Source of the DNA: Liolophura sinensis
Lineage: Eukaryota > Mollusca > Polyplacophora > Chitonida > Chitonidae
Direction of reading: 5' to 3'
DNA length: 64,000 bases
Assembly: GCF_032854445.1 (NCBI RefSeq)
Contig: NC_088301.1
Coordinates: 33,280,402-33,344,401 of the forward strand
Shown here piece by piece: positions 1-14,573 of the stretch (positions within the stretch are counted from its first letter, which is position 1; every line of letters begins with the position of its first letter). A model generated the notes under the pieces. It was not told where the DNA came from. It saw only the letters and a program-made list of their open reading frames with translations, and made no database searches. The position numbers and the translations under genes are program-made.

Positions 1-265
1 GAGGAAGTTGTAACTTCCTCGCTTGGCATTCAGGATGAAGGGGATAATGCAATGACTGGTTGACAGGTATCAGTATAATGGCACGGGGCAACTTACTGGC
101 CTTTGGTAAGTCGTCTCTGTGAAGCAGCACTAGATAAGAGAGTGGTGGAAATCCGTTCTGGAACAAAGAGGCACATTACATACACCCTAAGGATTCCTTC
201 GTCATCATATGACTGATAAATTGTTGAGTGTTGTGTTAAACCCCAAGCACTCAATCACTCACTCC
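1..265 (+). repeat. tRNA-derived SINE copy, cut by the window edge
   Basis: The body of the same SINE that is complete at 35.9 kb. It begins inside the element at GAGGAAGTTGTAACTTCCTC and runs through the conserved CATATGACTGA and TTAAACCCCAAGCACTCA blocks to an ACTC-type tail. The tRNA-like head lies outside the window. It differs from the 38.0 kb copy by scattered substitutions and small deletions, so it is an old insertion. Confidence 0.85.
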
Positions 266-3200
266 AACTTTCATAAGTGTGTTTCAATACAAGAAAATTC
301 AACTGTCAGCAGTACCATTTTATTGATTGTTTCTGAGTAGCCTACAAGATATCATAGAGCTAACCTTTCTAGAAGCAATTAAAACATTTCACATGCTGAT
401 TGGCCTTTACAGCATTATACATGATCCATTCTCTGTTACGTGTACCTATTCTCTGCACATCCACACGTTACTTTGGGTCTTAACTATAAACTGGGTCTTA
501 ACAATAAACTGGGTCATTATGTATCAAACAGAGATCTTGTTTTGGCTTTCATTTATTATTAATTTTGGAAGAATTAGGGTATGCATGCTTGGTCAATCAG
601 TGGTAAGATCTGGCTGTGTCATATAAGCATAATATTGTGAATGTGTCAAAACAGGAGAAACATACAAATTTCCCATTCAGAATTGAGAAGTTTATTCGGT
701 TGGGGAGAAAAAGTAAGGCAAGAAACCTATTGAAGCAAAGTGCTAGCTTTTAAAATCTCCCTGATAAAGAAATAAAAATTGTCTGCCACAAAATTTTAAA
801 AGTGGTTGGTACCTGACACACTTAAATAGTTATTTGCACGCTTGTTGTACCTATATTTAACAATGAAACAATGTAGGATGTGTAATCAAGCATTTATACC
901 CAATGAAACACACTAGCTGCCAGTTCTTGGTTGGAATGTGGTCTTGGATTCCAAGTTATGTCGTTCGTGAAATTAGTTTCCTTGTCAGCTACTTAATTGC
1001 AAACTACTGTTGGTTTTGCCTTGACAGACTAGAGGTTGGATGTTCACTTTTTGACCCCAAAGAATGCCCTGGTACAAAGTTGATTTAATCCATATCAGCT
1101 TTGTCATTAGTGGATTTCTTGTCGGTGTAACTCATGGTTTTATTTTGAGAATTAATAATTAGGACTGAAAAAGGCAACAGAGACATTCAAATTATGCTTC
1201 TGTGAAGAACAATTTGAACCCACCCACCTCTTTGAACTCTACCCAACAAGGTACAGGGCAAGCAGCCAGAAAAGTGGTTTTCAGTTTCATCAATACCAAA
1301 ATCACCTGCAAGTTCAGACAGAATCTTTATTCCCTCAGTACACCACAAGTATTTCTAATGAAACCCAGTAAAACATGCATTGTGCTCCCTGTCCTTAGAA
1401 CCACTGATTTGTGAACAATATTCAAATGAAGAGGTTTATTCAGGGAGAAGTTGTGGTTTGTTGCATTTTAATACCATATGCATATACTTTATGTATAAGT
1501 GTGAGCATTTTGAGACCCTGAGAAAATGTGTTAAACATGCATATGTATGCATAATGTTGTAAAGATTTTGTTGAGCCAGTCTGTGGGCATGTACATGTGT
1601 GTATATCTGTTAAAATGCCCTAACCACACTTGGGTAAACTATAAGTAAGTTGTATCCCTTCTGTAGTCCATCAGTCCTTCTCTCTGGTTTCCTGACTTAT
1701 TAATTATTATATTTTATTACATTTTGGAAGCATGGTTATATTTCTGTCAAATTGCAAAAATAGTATTTAAAAGAATTGAAACCTCCATAGAGTGATCACA
1801 GTACATGTACTTGTACTTTTGCTAGTGACTGAAATAATCTGGAGCATATAAATTATACATGGGCAGCTGTATATGTAAATGAGAGAATATAGAATAAATG
1901 AAAGCAATATGAAATTTAACTTAAGGAAAAGACCATTACAGTTAGTTCATTGACTGAGTTTATACTGAAAAGCATGCTAAGTCTCAGGTTGCTTGCTTGC
2001 TTGGTCTTGTTTTATGAACCAGCATGTCATATAAAACAGGAAATTTCCTACCTGTTGTATAGAGATGCATCTTTATACAAGTGCACATATTGTGATGCAT
2101 TCTAAGTAATTTCACTTATCTCTTTAAATATCTAAATTACTGATAGTATATTTATGCCTTTGTCCTTGTATTTTTAGCCAAATTAACATGTTGTCTTGTA
2201 CATGTACCGGGTACTTTACTTGTACCTGGTGGTTAGTTATTTGAGTTATATTAGCTGACTGATTCAGTGCTACTCTCTACAGTGATCAGTACATGTAGTG
2301 GTGTAGGACACTTGGAGGTAAAAGAATCAGCTAAAAGACCTTTGACACCATTTCAGACAAGGCCATTTCGCATCCGGGGAAGTTGGGTAGAAACATTGGG
2401 CAATCTTAGGGGCAGTCTTGTGATGGCTATCAGTAGGGAGGAAACATATGGATTTCTGAACCCTGCTTCCATTAAACTACATCTCTTATTGTTTCCCTGG
2501 GGACTGGTGTCATTTGTTAAATTCCCCACCACAGTGCTCTGGTATTATCTAACAGCCCTGCTTAATTACAAATTTAATTCCCCCTTGTGAGGGTTGCATG
2601 TGTCGCGACAAGTTGCCTTGTTTTCCCTGCTCAGAACCCTGGTGGCCGAGCGTTCCTAATTGGCCTCAGTGGATACAAAAGTTCCATTACTCTCTTCAGT
2701 GATTGTAGGATTCCAGAAAGAAAATAACTACAGTGACGGCCAAACATTGCACTTTTATTGTTACTGAGCTCACTGTCAACTCCTTATTTCACTGTTATTA
2801 TAACTTAAGTGGCATGCAATTACGTAGAAATTCCATTAATATTTAACGCTTCAGTGTGAGTTTATATTTCTTTGTTGAGATCAAACTTTTGTCTATTCTC
2901 AGCTGAATTCTTGGTAAAGCCACATAGGTTATATAGTTGGTGCGTGGGTTGGGCATCTGGAAAAACTGCAATGTGATGCAACACCAAGTAGCTGAAATTG
3001 CATGCATGCAGACAGCTCTTCATAACCAGGTGATAGATTGTTCTGAAATTTGGTGCCGTTGTCTGCATGTTGTCTTCATGCTGGATTAGCCATCATGCGC
3101 ATTCTTAAACAAGGGTAGTGTAACCCAGGCATTGGGTGCTTGTATAACTTGTGGTACCCATGCATTCATGTCTCCCTTAAGGCATAGGCCTACTCTCTCT

Positions 3201-5935
3201 TTCCACATTCTCCATGATTGATTAATAGACCTTGAGTTGCAGTCTTGATTATGTAACTGAAATCCAGTTCGTTTTTATCCATCCTATGGCCAAACTTGAG
3301 CTGTAAAAATGCAGACCCCAATCAGTCTGTGTCAGACGCATTGAAGAGTTTTCATATTATGCCCTTTTCATCCTTTTTTATGGGTGATAAAGTCTGGGGC
3401 AGGCTAGTTTGCCCTGACTTCTCCACCCAGGCTAATCCCAGGCCCTCTTGCTAGACATCATAGCAAGCGGTAAAAAAATGGAGATTGAGACAAGGTCATC
3501 TACGGGTTTGTCATCCACATCACTTGCTGGCTGGTAAATCTAATTTGCATGTCAACTGAAATAAAAGTCTCCCCGCTGGACAAATGGACCTGAACCTTGC
3601 CCTTTGTATTGCTGAAATCTCAACCTGGGACCTAAAGCCTTTTGTGAAACAAGAAATGCAATTATTGGCCAGTTGAGGTGCTAAGTTGGTCTCATTTATT
3701 ACAGTTGTCCTAGCTTATTAGTGGTCTGCTGTTCAGCCATGGTCAGTGATAATAATTGAATCATTTTCCTAAGCAGAACTGTCCTGCACTTTTCCTCATT
3801 TGCAGTTGTTAGAATTATGGTCAGCGCCAAGCTGAGGCATGTTGAACATTGTGAACGCACCAAATTGAAAGAATTGACTCTCTCTCGCTACTCAGAAGTG
3901 CTGCGGACAAACAAGTTGTAATTTCATTTGCACTTTCAGCCGTTGCCATGGTTTTCTGAAATTCTTGTCCGCCCTTCGAGACATTGGTCTTAAATACTAT
4001 GTGTGCCTTGCATAAAACAGAGGAGCAAGAAATCCTTTTTGTGTCATCTGCACATAAATTACACATTTTACCAGCACTAATTACGGTTAGCTCACCATAT
4101 ATTTCTACATTGGATCTTCATCATGACTGACAAGAAAAACGACATTGTGGGGTGGTTTTAGTTGTAGCCTCTTGTGGTGAATACTGATTGCTTCGGTGAT
4201 GTAGTGTTGTGAAGTACAGCGTGATAAATGATTATTTAATTTTGTCTAATGTGACATGTTTCTATGGTGTCAACAGGTTAAGTTTCAATTTCAAATACCT
4301 CTGCATCGTCTCAGGAATATGATCCAAGTTTCAGTGTTTTGTAGATGTGTGTAATTTAGTCCAATGGGAAAACGTATATTATGTGATGGGTTTGGCACCC
4401 GAAATTCTCCAATCTCACCACTCCCCACATGGCCTTTGATTATAGAAATATTGCTTTTGTAGTTCAATATCGCGCGTGACTAGGTGCAAGTCCCTGTTGC
4501 TGTAATTTCCAATGAAAGAGGTAACTGTTGCTGTCAGGTAATTCCCATCTTGGCAAATTCCTGTCGAGTTTATTGTTTCTGGTAACAGAACAATTTGTAG
4601 TTTGTCAACCATCTCAACAACAAAAAAACAATGAACAACAGGCACTTTCTTCCAGTACCTCCCTTCCCTCACGGATGTGTATGCCTGGAGATGTCAGCAG
4701 AACAAGCTGGAGTGTTGCTGATCGAGCATCTTCACTGTCCGCATCCTAATCACCCTGCCCTCTGGGGCTTCTGAGGACAGGCAAAAAAGTCCTGCTGACT
4801 CAACCTCTTTGAGTGAAATCAAACAAGTATTTGTTGCCAGTCTCCGCATGGTGCCAGAACCCTGTGTTGAAAAGGTGGGGCCTTTTAACCTCAGTGATGC
4901 ATAATCCTGCTTAGGAATGTCATCGCCTTCAAAGATGCACTTGCATCTGCTGTCACCCTACTACACAGAACTGAGCGTCTGCAGGTCAATATATCATGGC
5001 GTAATTGCTGGGTGCGAGCAGCAGTGAGACAAGATTCTGCTGATTTACGCTTTCTCTCCATCACAAACTGGTGCAATAAAGTGTCATCATTTTGTATCAG
5101 GCTCTGATAAAATGTCAGATGTTACAAAATGGCATTGGTTTCTACTGTAAAAGCCATCATGTCTTGTTAAAGCCTAATTGCTAAAGGTTAAAAAAATTAA
5201 TAATGGTGCATGAGGGTGGTGAGCAATTTGTTTTTCTGCCATAGTGTTGCGTGAAAAATGGAGCCTGTTACTGCATGGTCTGTGCCTCAGCTAGTCCCAG
5301 GACTATCTGTTCTGTATTCATCCATGACTTGTTTTCAAATTGCAGGTATACAGCAGGATGAGGTGATCATGTGTGATTCCTGTTGGTATAGTCACTCTTT
5401 GGAAAACTTCCACTCAGCTGAAACCTATGTGGATTTATGATTCTTTCCTGTGTCCACGTTTTCTTCCTGCCATGCATTCATGTTTTGAGAGAAAAAAAGA
5501 TTTCTGTTACATGTAAATGTATTGTGGTTCTGTTCAAGCACTTCACATAATTGACATATTCTCTTGTTGATAAACATCAACAGAGCTTGTAAAATTATTC
5601 AAAACCAGACCGCATTAGAATTTATGCAATATTATTTCCAATGCATGATCATTACAGTTATCAGTTTTTTCATGTCATGTTTAGTTATATTGTGTGTTCA
5701 AGAGTACCCAAGAAGTAACATATTTAGTGGGTTAGTTCATATCTCATCTCCCTGATAAATGCTGTGGCTGATCAGTTAATACCCAGATTTGAATCCAGCT
5801 GATGCTAGTTCAACCTGCGTCTTTAGATGACTATGTTTGTTAGGCTCCTCCACAGGGATGGTGGTACTCTATCGTGTATCCATAAAGCAGATTATCATGG
5901 AAAATTCCTGTAGATTGGTATCATTTACAACATTC

Positions 5936-5958
5936 AAATAAATAAATAAATATAAAAA
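5936..5958. repeat. Short AAAT microsatellite
   Basis: About five tandem AAAT units followed by an A-rich tract. No retroelement body is visible next to it. Confidence 0.6.
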
Positions 5959-6471
5959 TTACTTGTACTAGGATAAGTATTTTGCTTTTTTATATTCTAA
6001 AAAAAACATTCAGCAGCATTTTTTGAATAAGACAAAAAAATCTTGCTTGATTTTATGGTGCACTTTTTATCAGTTGTAACAAATGGACACATTGTTGTCC
6101 ATAATGACACATTTCACATATTGGCCTGAATGCCTTCCAAAGGCTGTGGTGACCCACTAGCTTTCCGTAAATCAATGTCGCATGATCCATTGGGATGGTC
6201 AGTAACTACTGATAGAAATTCTTAAAATGATAGAACTGATATAAATTGATACAGTATCATACATACATTTAGGAAGCCTGCAATTTTCAATTATTTGCTC
6301 TGAAAATATAAATGTTTTCAATATTTGTGAATGTAAAGCTACAGATCTTGTGTTTATTAAATGTGTATGTTTACATGTGTTATACACACAAGTTATCTAG
6401 GATAAGCTTGGATCTTTAATATAAGTCTATATTGACCTATAAATCTGTCCATAATAACATTACATACTCAC

Positions 6472-6534
6472 CTTACTTATGGAATCTTATGAACTTAATA
6501 TTTGATACTGACTCATCAATTTACATTATGCTAA
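6472..6534 (-). other. Weak candidate non-coding exon
   Basis: On the minus strand a pyrimidine-rich acceptor (TTTTTCTTATTCACGTAACAG) leads into 63 bases that end in AAG followed by GTGAGT, a near-perfect donor. All three frames contain stops, so it could only be a UTR or lncRNA exon. Such pairs are expected several times by chance in 64 kb of AT-rich DNA. Confidence 0.15.
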
Positions 6535-7888
6535 CTGTTACGTGAATAAGAAAAAGAGATCAGTTGAGCATATTTTGCAACCCAGGTTAAGAAAAGTTCT
6601 TGTTCCATTCAGCTATGGAATCTGCTGGACTATGTGCACATGATGTATGTCACATAAATGTACTTTCAATCTTCTCTGACCAAAATCAGATTGGCTGTAA
6701 CATGAATGAAAAGATGAGTCCCCCCGGAAGAGCACCTGGATGGAAGGGGGGACGCCTCAGCCAAGCCCAGATGAGGGGAACTTGATATCCTTTGGGGCAG
6801 AAAGCTCTTTTAACCCTTCTGACCTTGTTTGTTTGTAAGCCTCTGATATGTCAGGTTAGAAACTTCCACTTTTCTACTGCTTTAGGGGTTTTGATCCAGT
6901 CAAAACCTTGCTAGATCCAGAATCTCTGCTGTTGGTTCTGTGGGTTTAGAGGAGGGTTTCTTCAAGAGATAAAATCAAAAGATGCTCTAGATTAGGGGTC
7001 TGGCTACAGATTTCTGCCATCTTCCAGAGATAAAGCAACAGTCTTGTACAGCAAATGAGCGGTGAGGTTAACCTAGGAGTTTGATGTAAGTTGTAAGCGA
7101 TTGTGTACATCATTTTCTCTAGGCTTGTATTTGTCCAGATCTAAGAAAGCAGGGTCTTGGGGTCTTCCCATTGAAATATAAACTGTGTTATTAAACGAGT
7201 GTTTATCTCCAGCTTGCTTCAGATCTACATCTCTGTCTTCTGCAAACAGCAAGGCTCCCTTTATTAAAAAAAAAGGCGTATGGTTTCCATAGGCCATAGT
7301 ATAAAGGCCTAAAGATAAGGAAATGCTCAGACATGATCCATCTGTCATTTGGTCCAGACAAGCGGAAAATTTACACAGAAACTATCAAGTGAGTTTGACC
7401 TAATGGTGAACACAATCCCACAGTTTGGTTGTTTTTCTACGTATTATGGCAATGTACTGCTAAGAATGTTTTGAACAGGACTGCACACCAACTAACTTTA
7501 CTGACCATCTCGTTCCTTTTTTAGAGACTTTTGAACTTTTTTGGGCACAGCTTGAAGGCAAAGAACACACTAGTGTGAAGTACATTATATATTGTCTTGC
7601 AAAATAGTTTGATTTATTTTTTATGATATTTTTCGACCTGGTAAAATGCATTTAAAACTTTTGATTTTACTGCGACCTTTTCTGACCATTTTGGGACCAG
7701 TGATATCGCTTCATCTTTTTGCTATATTTCATCATTAATAATGCATCTTCATTTCGAGCTACAAATACATTCAGTAAAATGACCTTGAAACAAAAATATT
7801 GCTCTGACATCACTGATACCCTCTGGGTCATAACGGACCACCATAGAATCCTATGTTTTAAATGCATTTTGGTCAGTTATAAAAATTT

Positions 7889-7971
7889 AAAAAAAAAAAA
7901 AAAAATCTAAAGCTATTTTCCTGGACAGTGGTTAATAGCCTTTCATCTGATAAATCCTTTTTTTTTTTTTT
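7889..7971. repeat. A17 and T14 homopolymers 52 bases apart
   Basis: A run of 17 A (7889-7905) is followed by a run of 14 T (7958-7971). The two could pair as a hairpin, or be tails of unrelated decayed retrosequences in opposite orientation. No element body or target duplication is visible. Confidence 0.7.
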
Positions 7972-8703
7972 AGTGTTTTCTTTGCCTTTAACAGTTAGTA
8001 ATATGAAGTGGAGCAAAGTAGGGGCACCACTGTTTTGATTAAATCTTGTCAAACATACTGTGTGTGCATATAGGTCTGAAGTCATCATTCTGTAATATAT
8101 TCATCTCTTTGTTCCTTCTGGTTTGACTGTAGCATTTTTGATGGCTAAATGGAGCAGATAAAATATGTATAGCACCTTTGGACCAATGAAATGCCAGATT
8201 GAAAAAGGTTATTGTGACCAACTAGGGTGCTTGTCATAAGTGAGCATGGTAGACTTTTGAGGTATCACCATGTGGGGAGGTATTTCATGGGAGGATATAG
8301 TTGTAAATGGGTCAAACTAGCTAAAGTAGTGAAAACAATTAAGGGAGCACCTACAGCAAAACAAAATAAACCATTCACATGTTGTCAAGGTAGGGATCTC
8401 ATGCAAGGAATGTAACCCATGCCCAATGACTTATGGAATTTTGGAGTTTTAGTGTCACACAAGCCAGTGGAAATCTGATTACCTGTACTCACTGTTATAC
8501 AAGTGAAAAATTCTTGATTAAATACCAATCATGTAAATAAATGATACAAAATACCTGAGATAAACCAATGTTTATGAAAGCCTTTTGCCACAACAAAGTG
8601 TGGCTGTCGGATCAATACACGTGTTCACAAACTAATCAGTTCCTACATGTAGAGCAATCAAATGAAGCCAGGCAAATACTTTAATTTTCACTTGGGCCCA
8701 AAT

Positions 8704-8705
<2 letters not shown>

Positions 8706-8734
<29 letters not shown>
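8706..8734. repeat. T29 homopolymer
   Basis: Twenty-nine consecutive T, the longest homopolymer in the window. It may be the poly(A) tail of a minus-strand retrocopy, but the flanking sequence is not recognised. Its length is likely unreliable in assemblies. Confidence 0.85.
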
Positions 8735-10549
8735 CGCCCTTCAAAATGTTTATGGTTTCTAAATGAACAGCTGTATGAGCAGTCTTTAGAGTTTTGTTAT
8801 TACAAGGTTGTCAGTTGTCCAGACATCAGACTGTGGCCTGGACTGTGACATGCCACTGTCAGATACTGCTGTCAGATGTCACTGTGGGTTATGACATGGT
8901 CTGGACATGTGTAAGTGATGGGTTGTCTACTACATGTACCTCATGAGCACAGTTTTACTTGTCTTTTCTCACATACACAACATTTCACCACATCTTATCC
9001 TCTGCTCACTGTGACCAAGATTGATGAGGCATGCTGAACTTGTTTGTGTTTTGATACTTTGAACTACAAGAAAATGGCCTTTCCTTGACCTGTCTCAAGA
9101 TATAGGCCTTACTCACATGATCTGGTAAAGATTAGGAGGATTTGTAGATTAAGGGGATTAACTCTTATATCCACAGTATGTCAGATTGGTGGGTTTAATT
9201 TAAACCAGTCATATTGCCCCAATTTTTGATCTTTCAGTTGATTTCTGAAGTCAGCATTTCCCAGTTTTGAATACACAGATCCAAGCTATTTGATATACAT
9301 TGTACCTGGAGCTCTGTACTAGGATATCAAAGTTCTCTTAGACAAGTCAGAATCAGTTATAACTCTTAAGACTGTTTACTATGCTAAAATTGTGACTCGT
9401 TTTGATATGAAATTATTTGGTAATGTAATCCTTGTTTTCTACATAAAAACTTGTGGACATGCAAAGTCATAAGTACAGCTTCCTTTCCTATGAGGCATAG
9501 TCAGAAGAAAATTTAGATTCTGTAGCTCAGAATATCAGTGCCTTATAAAATTCCACATCAGTTTTAAGGGTTCCCATAAAGTTCGAGTGGATGCTTCAGT
9601 TTGTGAACTGTTGAGCTTTTGTAGGGAATACTTGAAACATGATATCAGACAAGATGGCACTTTACCAGGAATATTTGATTTCTCTTGGAGCTTGACATCA
9701 GAATGTCATTAGGAGGATAATGGCAGTTAGTTCTTCATTGCCAGAACCAATCTGAACTCCCTTTTCCTTTTCTCATACCAACGCTGTTTCCAAATACACT
9801 ACTAAATACTTGTCTTAAATGGTGTTCAGCTCTGATTAATGACCAGAACACACCTATGGTGGAAAATTTAGTTGCAAGATAATTTCAGCCAGCAGCTAAT
9901 TACTAGTATTTTATCATGAAAAATTAATGCTGTAATTAAGGAATACAGTTTTGAGGTGCATGTACAGATTGTCATTGAAAACTGTGAATCAGGTGAACCA
10001 GAGGTCATGCTGTCAAAAATGGGAAGCATCATTAGGTTTTTATTTCTTTTATTACAGACTGAACATGTTGAAAGCAGTGTTGTTCACAATGCAATGAATA
10101 TATTTTTGTGTTTTTGTTGTTTAATGCATGTTAACTGCATAAACACTCTGAAAAGAGGACAATTTGTCTTATACATTCTAAACTGGCACTACATACTTCA
10201 AGTACACTTTATACTTTAGAGTTAAGCCTCACCAGTTCCTGTTGGCAAAGTGGTAAGATTGTTAATGCATGGAATTGATGTGTGAGGCTATTTGAAAAAA
10301 GCAAACAAAATCTCTGACCTAGGTACTTACAAGAAAGTTCTTGTCTCTGCATTTTTATTCTTGTAATTTTCTTGGGAAGCCCCTGAATCTCTGCAGAAAT
10401 CAGAATTAATTCCATCAGTGATAAGAAAAAAAAAGTTTCAATCAGAAAAATAAATTCCTTCATTTGGTTAGTAGACCATATTGCACACATCCAGCTGCGG
10501 TGTGATCGGTTTGATTGATTTTTGCTCTTAGAAGAAGTTCTCTCCTGAT

Positions 10550-10900
10550 ACGGCCCATAATTCTGTCCCAGCCAATGATTGCTCAGCTTTGATGCCGTTA
10601 GATTCCTAAGGAACCTCGACAGGAAAGGTCAGAGGGAATGGGCCGCAGCTGACTACACGGCCCTCAACACCAGTAGAAAAAGTAATGACCCTGGCAGGAT
10701 TTGACAAGGGCAGGCCCAGCCTTAAATATACATTCAGTCAGATTCAGCAGAAATCGGAAATTCATCCCAGCCAAGGCCATAAAGAGCTGGAAGTCTTTGT
10801 GAGCCTTGAGATCTGGATTGTAAATCAGGACTGTGGACAGACCAGCCGTTGTCTTCATCTTGAAGGGTGTGAAATCTTGTCACAGTGATGATAGGTGAGG
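10550..10900. promoter_or_regulatory. GC-richer unique island, candidate conserved element
   Basis: Repeat-free sequence, richer in GC and CpG than its flanks, with open frames on both strands that do not look splice-bounded. It contains GCCGTTAGATTCC and GGGCCGCAGCTGAC (an E-box, CAGCTG). The call rests on composition alone, so an unrecognised exon is also possible. Confidence 0.2.
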
Positions 10901-12215
10901 ATGTTGGGCTTGTGGTCATTAGTATGTTTTGGAGTTGTAATGTTTGGAGGGTATTATTTGGAGTTTACAAGCAACTTATATCCATCGTAATTTTCATATC
11001 AGTATTTTGTTAATATGTACTTATATATGCTCCGCATAATGATAAAATGTTTTATATGCACAGATAACATTTTCAAAATCAGCACTAATCATGAGGCACA
11101 TAGGCATCTCACACATTTCATTAATGGTATCAGAGTTATTCAGATGTTTGTATTTGAATTGCTAGGTTAATATGGCACACTAGACACAGTCAGGAACTCA
11201 ATCTTTTTCAAGATTTTTGATTTTCCCTTTTTTCCCCCTGTTTACTTTTGACTTTGTTATATGCAAAACAGCCTGTGTACTCTGAAAGTTTACTTAATAC
11301 AAAGAATGCCTGTATGTAAACCAGTGGTGTAACATGTATGAGTGTCTTTAGAGAAAAAAACATGATCTGAAAATTCTAAAATTATTTCATACATGTAAAA
11401 TATTTGATACCTGTATACTCCATGTTGGCATCAACCTTATACTTAGTGCTTCAAGATAGATCATGTATTTTGTGTAGAGAAGTGACAAGTTATGATCCCT
11501 TTCCTTCAGCCTGTTACCTTGGACAAGAGAAATTCTGTTATCTAAGCCCCTCCGTTATCTGACAGAGTGATGATATTAAGTCTGGTTTAGACAGACAAAT
11601 CCCTTGAGAGTCATTGCAGAAAATGAGACTGGAGAATTTCATCCCTCAGTGGATAAGAAGAGTGGTGTTTGAGGGACTAAAATCAGCAATCAGGGTTTTG
11701 GAATTGCCTGCCAGGTGTTAATATCCAGTGTTTAGCATGATTTTGTTGGAACAACAAGTGAGGTATCGGACATGCAATTTTCACCATTATTTCTTGAAGG
11801 AAACCTGTCCCTAGTGATAATCTAATGCCTCTAAGGCCATGCTTAATATTGATGGACATTACGATTCTGACTACATCGTGTTCAGTATTACTTGAGTTCG
11901 TCCTGTATTCCTGAACATTACCTTTACATCAGGTATATAAATATGTAGTAAAATATTTTCACTTTTTATCAGTGTTTAATGTATGTCCTACAGTATTGCC
12001 AGGCCTTATGGAAGTGTGTGAAATTAGATATTTGGTTCGTACATGTAGCCTTTCACGAAAACAGTTTCCTCGAGTTCCTTCACAGATTTACATGATTTCA
12101 GCCAAAATATACCATCATTGTGATAATAACATATTGTTCTTTTTTAAGAGGAGGAGATTTTTTGTCTCAGTACAGGTCTTTAGTAGCAGAACTTATTTGA
12201 TCTACTCCTGAATCT
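10901..12215. other. Non-coding stretch
   Basis: AT-rich sequence with no repeat, gene or convincing splice pair recognised. Confidence 0.5.
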
Positions 12216-12720
12216 CATCCAACAGCATTGCCATGATTGTATCGATAATCTTATGAGTATCATCATACACCTATGAAAAATTAATGGACTTTGCTTGTTA
12301 TACGCCTGCTGGTTTAGAGAACAGCCAAAGAGGTCTTGCAGAATAGGAAGTAACCGCAAATCACATGCGTGTCTTACAAAATAGGTGTGAAAAGGACATG
12401 GCGCAGTTTGAAAGCTAGGGAATGGGGACTGACCACAGTGTTGAAGAAAAGGTGTCGTGCGGGCTGCGTAGTCGCTGTCAGAATTCCAACGTTCGCAATC
12501 AATACGCAGACATTTCAATCCATGGCGCGCACTTGAACACTTCCCTCCATCACAATATTGCCATTGTTTTCAGCAAGCGGGTGTTGTAGAAGCAGCTTCG
12601 TTTATCGCCGCTGTGGTCTTAAGCTCCTAATGAGGCCATTAATCCGCAGGCTGACAGTAAACATAGAGCCAGGTTAAAACCTGAGTAATAGCCCTAGCAG
12701 GTTACCATGTGGTATGTTTA
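12216..12720. promoter_or_regulatory. Candidate cis-regulatory module
   Basis: A CpG-containing, repeat-poor island in AT-rich DNA. Motifs seen by eye: AACCGCAAATCAC (RUNX core AACCGCA), AGGTGTGAAA (T-box half-site), CCATTAATCCGC (Otx/bicoid-type TAATCC), CGATAATCTTATGAG, AATCAATACG and TAATTATGAAAT. A minus-strand open frame of 112 codons crosses it but has no recognisable features. Function is inferred from motif density only. Confidence 0.3.
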
Positions 12721-14573
12721 TTCCCTAGGTAATTATGAAATAGACAGAATAAGGGAAATATTGACTGATTCTTTTTTAGATACATGATGGGGACATAAAA
12801 AAAATTGTTATGTAAGCTATGTATATACAAATGAGTAGAGGAAAAAAGGCCATCTGTTAAATGTTCAATATTAGAAAATCAAAAGGAATATTTAAAAAAA
12901 AGTAACAAAAAAATTATGAAATAAAAAAGTTGTCAGAACAAAACAAAGAAAAGAAGCCTTTCCTGCCAATAAGACATTCATTCACGTGCATTTGCGTGAT
13001 GAATTACACAGTATGTCCCAGTTGGTTTTGGGTGCAGAGCAGGGGGTAAGGACATTAAACAGACAATCTTTGACATTGTATCTGATACACACTCTAATTT
13101 ATGCTCATCCTTTGGTTAATTGGGGCATAAGGGTGGTATTGAAATCAGAACAATTCACATTTCTGCTGACATTTTCCACCCTGAAAAGGCCTTTGTGTAT
13201 TAAGGCCAATTATGTTATCATGTCCTGCGTGTATTTAAAAACAGGGAGAACCCTTATCTGGCATTTGCTCAGCTTTGACTTTCAAAAATGGAAATTAGGA
13301 TTGGATATTATTCTCCGTTATTTTGTGGGCAAATGCAGAACTCATTTGGGTGTCATACAGTTTGAAAATAGGCTGCTCACAGCAGGAATATTTTGAAGAC
13401 TTCCATAAATAGCCTTACCCCATGTTTTAGTAGTAGTGTAGCAGCACTCAATCCAAGAAACATTTGCAAGGCGTTGGAGGAAGATTTCCTACAAGTTCAA
13501 CTTTTGGCTTTAGGTGCGAGTGTTCTGCAATAACCAATCGTCGGAGAAATTACAAGTGAAAACTTGGGGCATAAAAACTTGGGCAGAAAAATTGATTCCA
13601 GGTCATTAGCTGACAGTTAATCTGATAGCTGACAAGTTAGCTGTTGGCTTGACTGAATGCTCCGTTACCTGAATGTTACCAAGAAGACTTATTAGTTTAG
13701 GCACGTTCAGAGAGTAACAGGGTAGAAAAAAAATAAGATGTAAGATACATGTAAAATGGGAAAGTTTCAGATGGTTTATATTTACAACCCTGCATTGGGT
13801 TTGACTTTTGCTGAGTCTTCTAATGAGTTATTCAAGGAAATTGGGACTTATGAAAACTGCACATGTTTCTTGAATTACAACAAAGGGAAGTAAGATGATG
13901 AAAATTGTTTTTGCAGATTTACAGTATAATGTTACATTCACCAATTTGAATAAAGTTGTAAAAACTGGGCTAAAAATGTTAAATCCAGGGATCATTACAT
14001 TACTCAGACATATGTGGACATTAGCCAATATGGGGCCTTTACTGGCTGAGTTGTCCTAAGTGTTTACACCACAGATAATGGAGCCCACACCTTGAAAGTA
14101 TAATGCTCATAATCACTTTTGGCTGGTTAAGCTGCAGCTTTCTGTTAGGAAGCACACGTGACTGGCAAAGGATCATACTCCATTTTAATGCACCTATAGC
14201 CTATAATAGAAGAAAAAAGCTGAAGCACATTGTTAAAAAGCAACGAAATATATAAATAAATTTGAAGGTGTGGTCTAGTATTCAGTTTTAGTGCTAGTTT
14301 TTTGTTTTGCTTTGTTCTGAGGATTTGTGAAGACCTCTGGATAGTGTGTTGCCACTTACACACTTCTTGAAGAGGTGTACATGCAATTTTTTTTGTTTTT
14401 TTTTTTTCTGCTTGCTCTTGTTTTCTTTATTTCGGTTAGTTTATTGCTTAAGTGAATTGGCACAAAGATGCCAGAACCATTTATTTACAACCTCCTTGTA
14501 GATACTGTTTATTCATGCAAGTTAAAACATAGTTTACCTGAGGGATACATGCGCTTATACATTCCTTGTATAA

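Larger units (their letters stand above)
266..10540. other. Non-coding stretch, no supported gene
   Basis: AT-rich sequence with only chance-length open frames (up to about 107 codons). Segment 2260-2720 is GC-richer and repeat-poor, with the homeodomain-type core CTTAATTACAAATTTAATTC, and could be a regulatory island. Homopolymer runs and one weak minus-strand splice pair are listed separately. Nothing else recognisable is seen. Confidence 0.6.

Noticed and set aside
12986-13396. 136-codon plus-strand open frame
   Set aside because: No domain, no convincing splice sites and unremarkable composition; a frame this long is plausible by chance in 64 kb.
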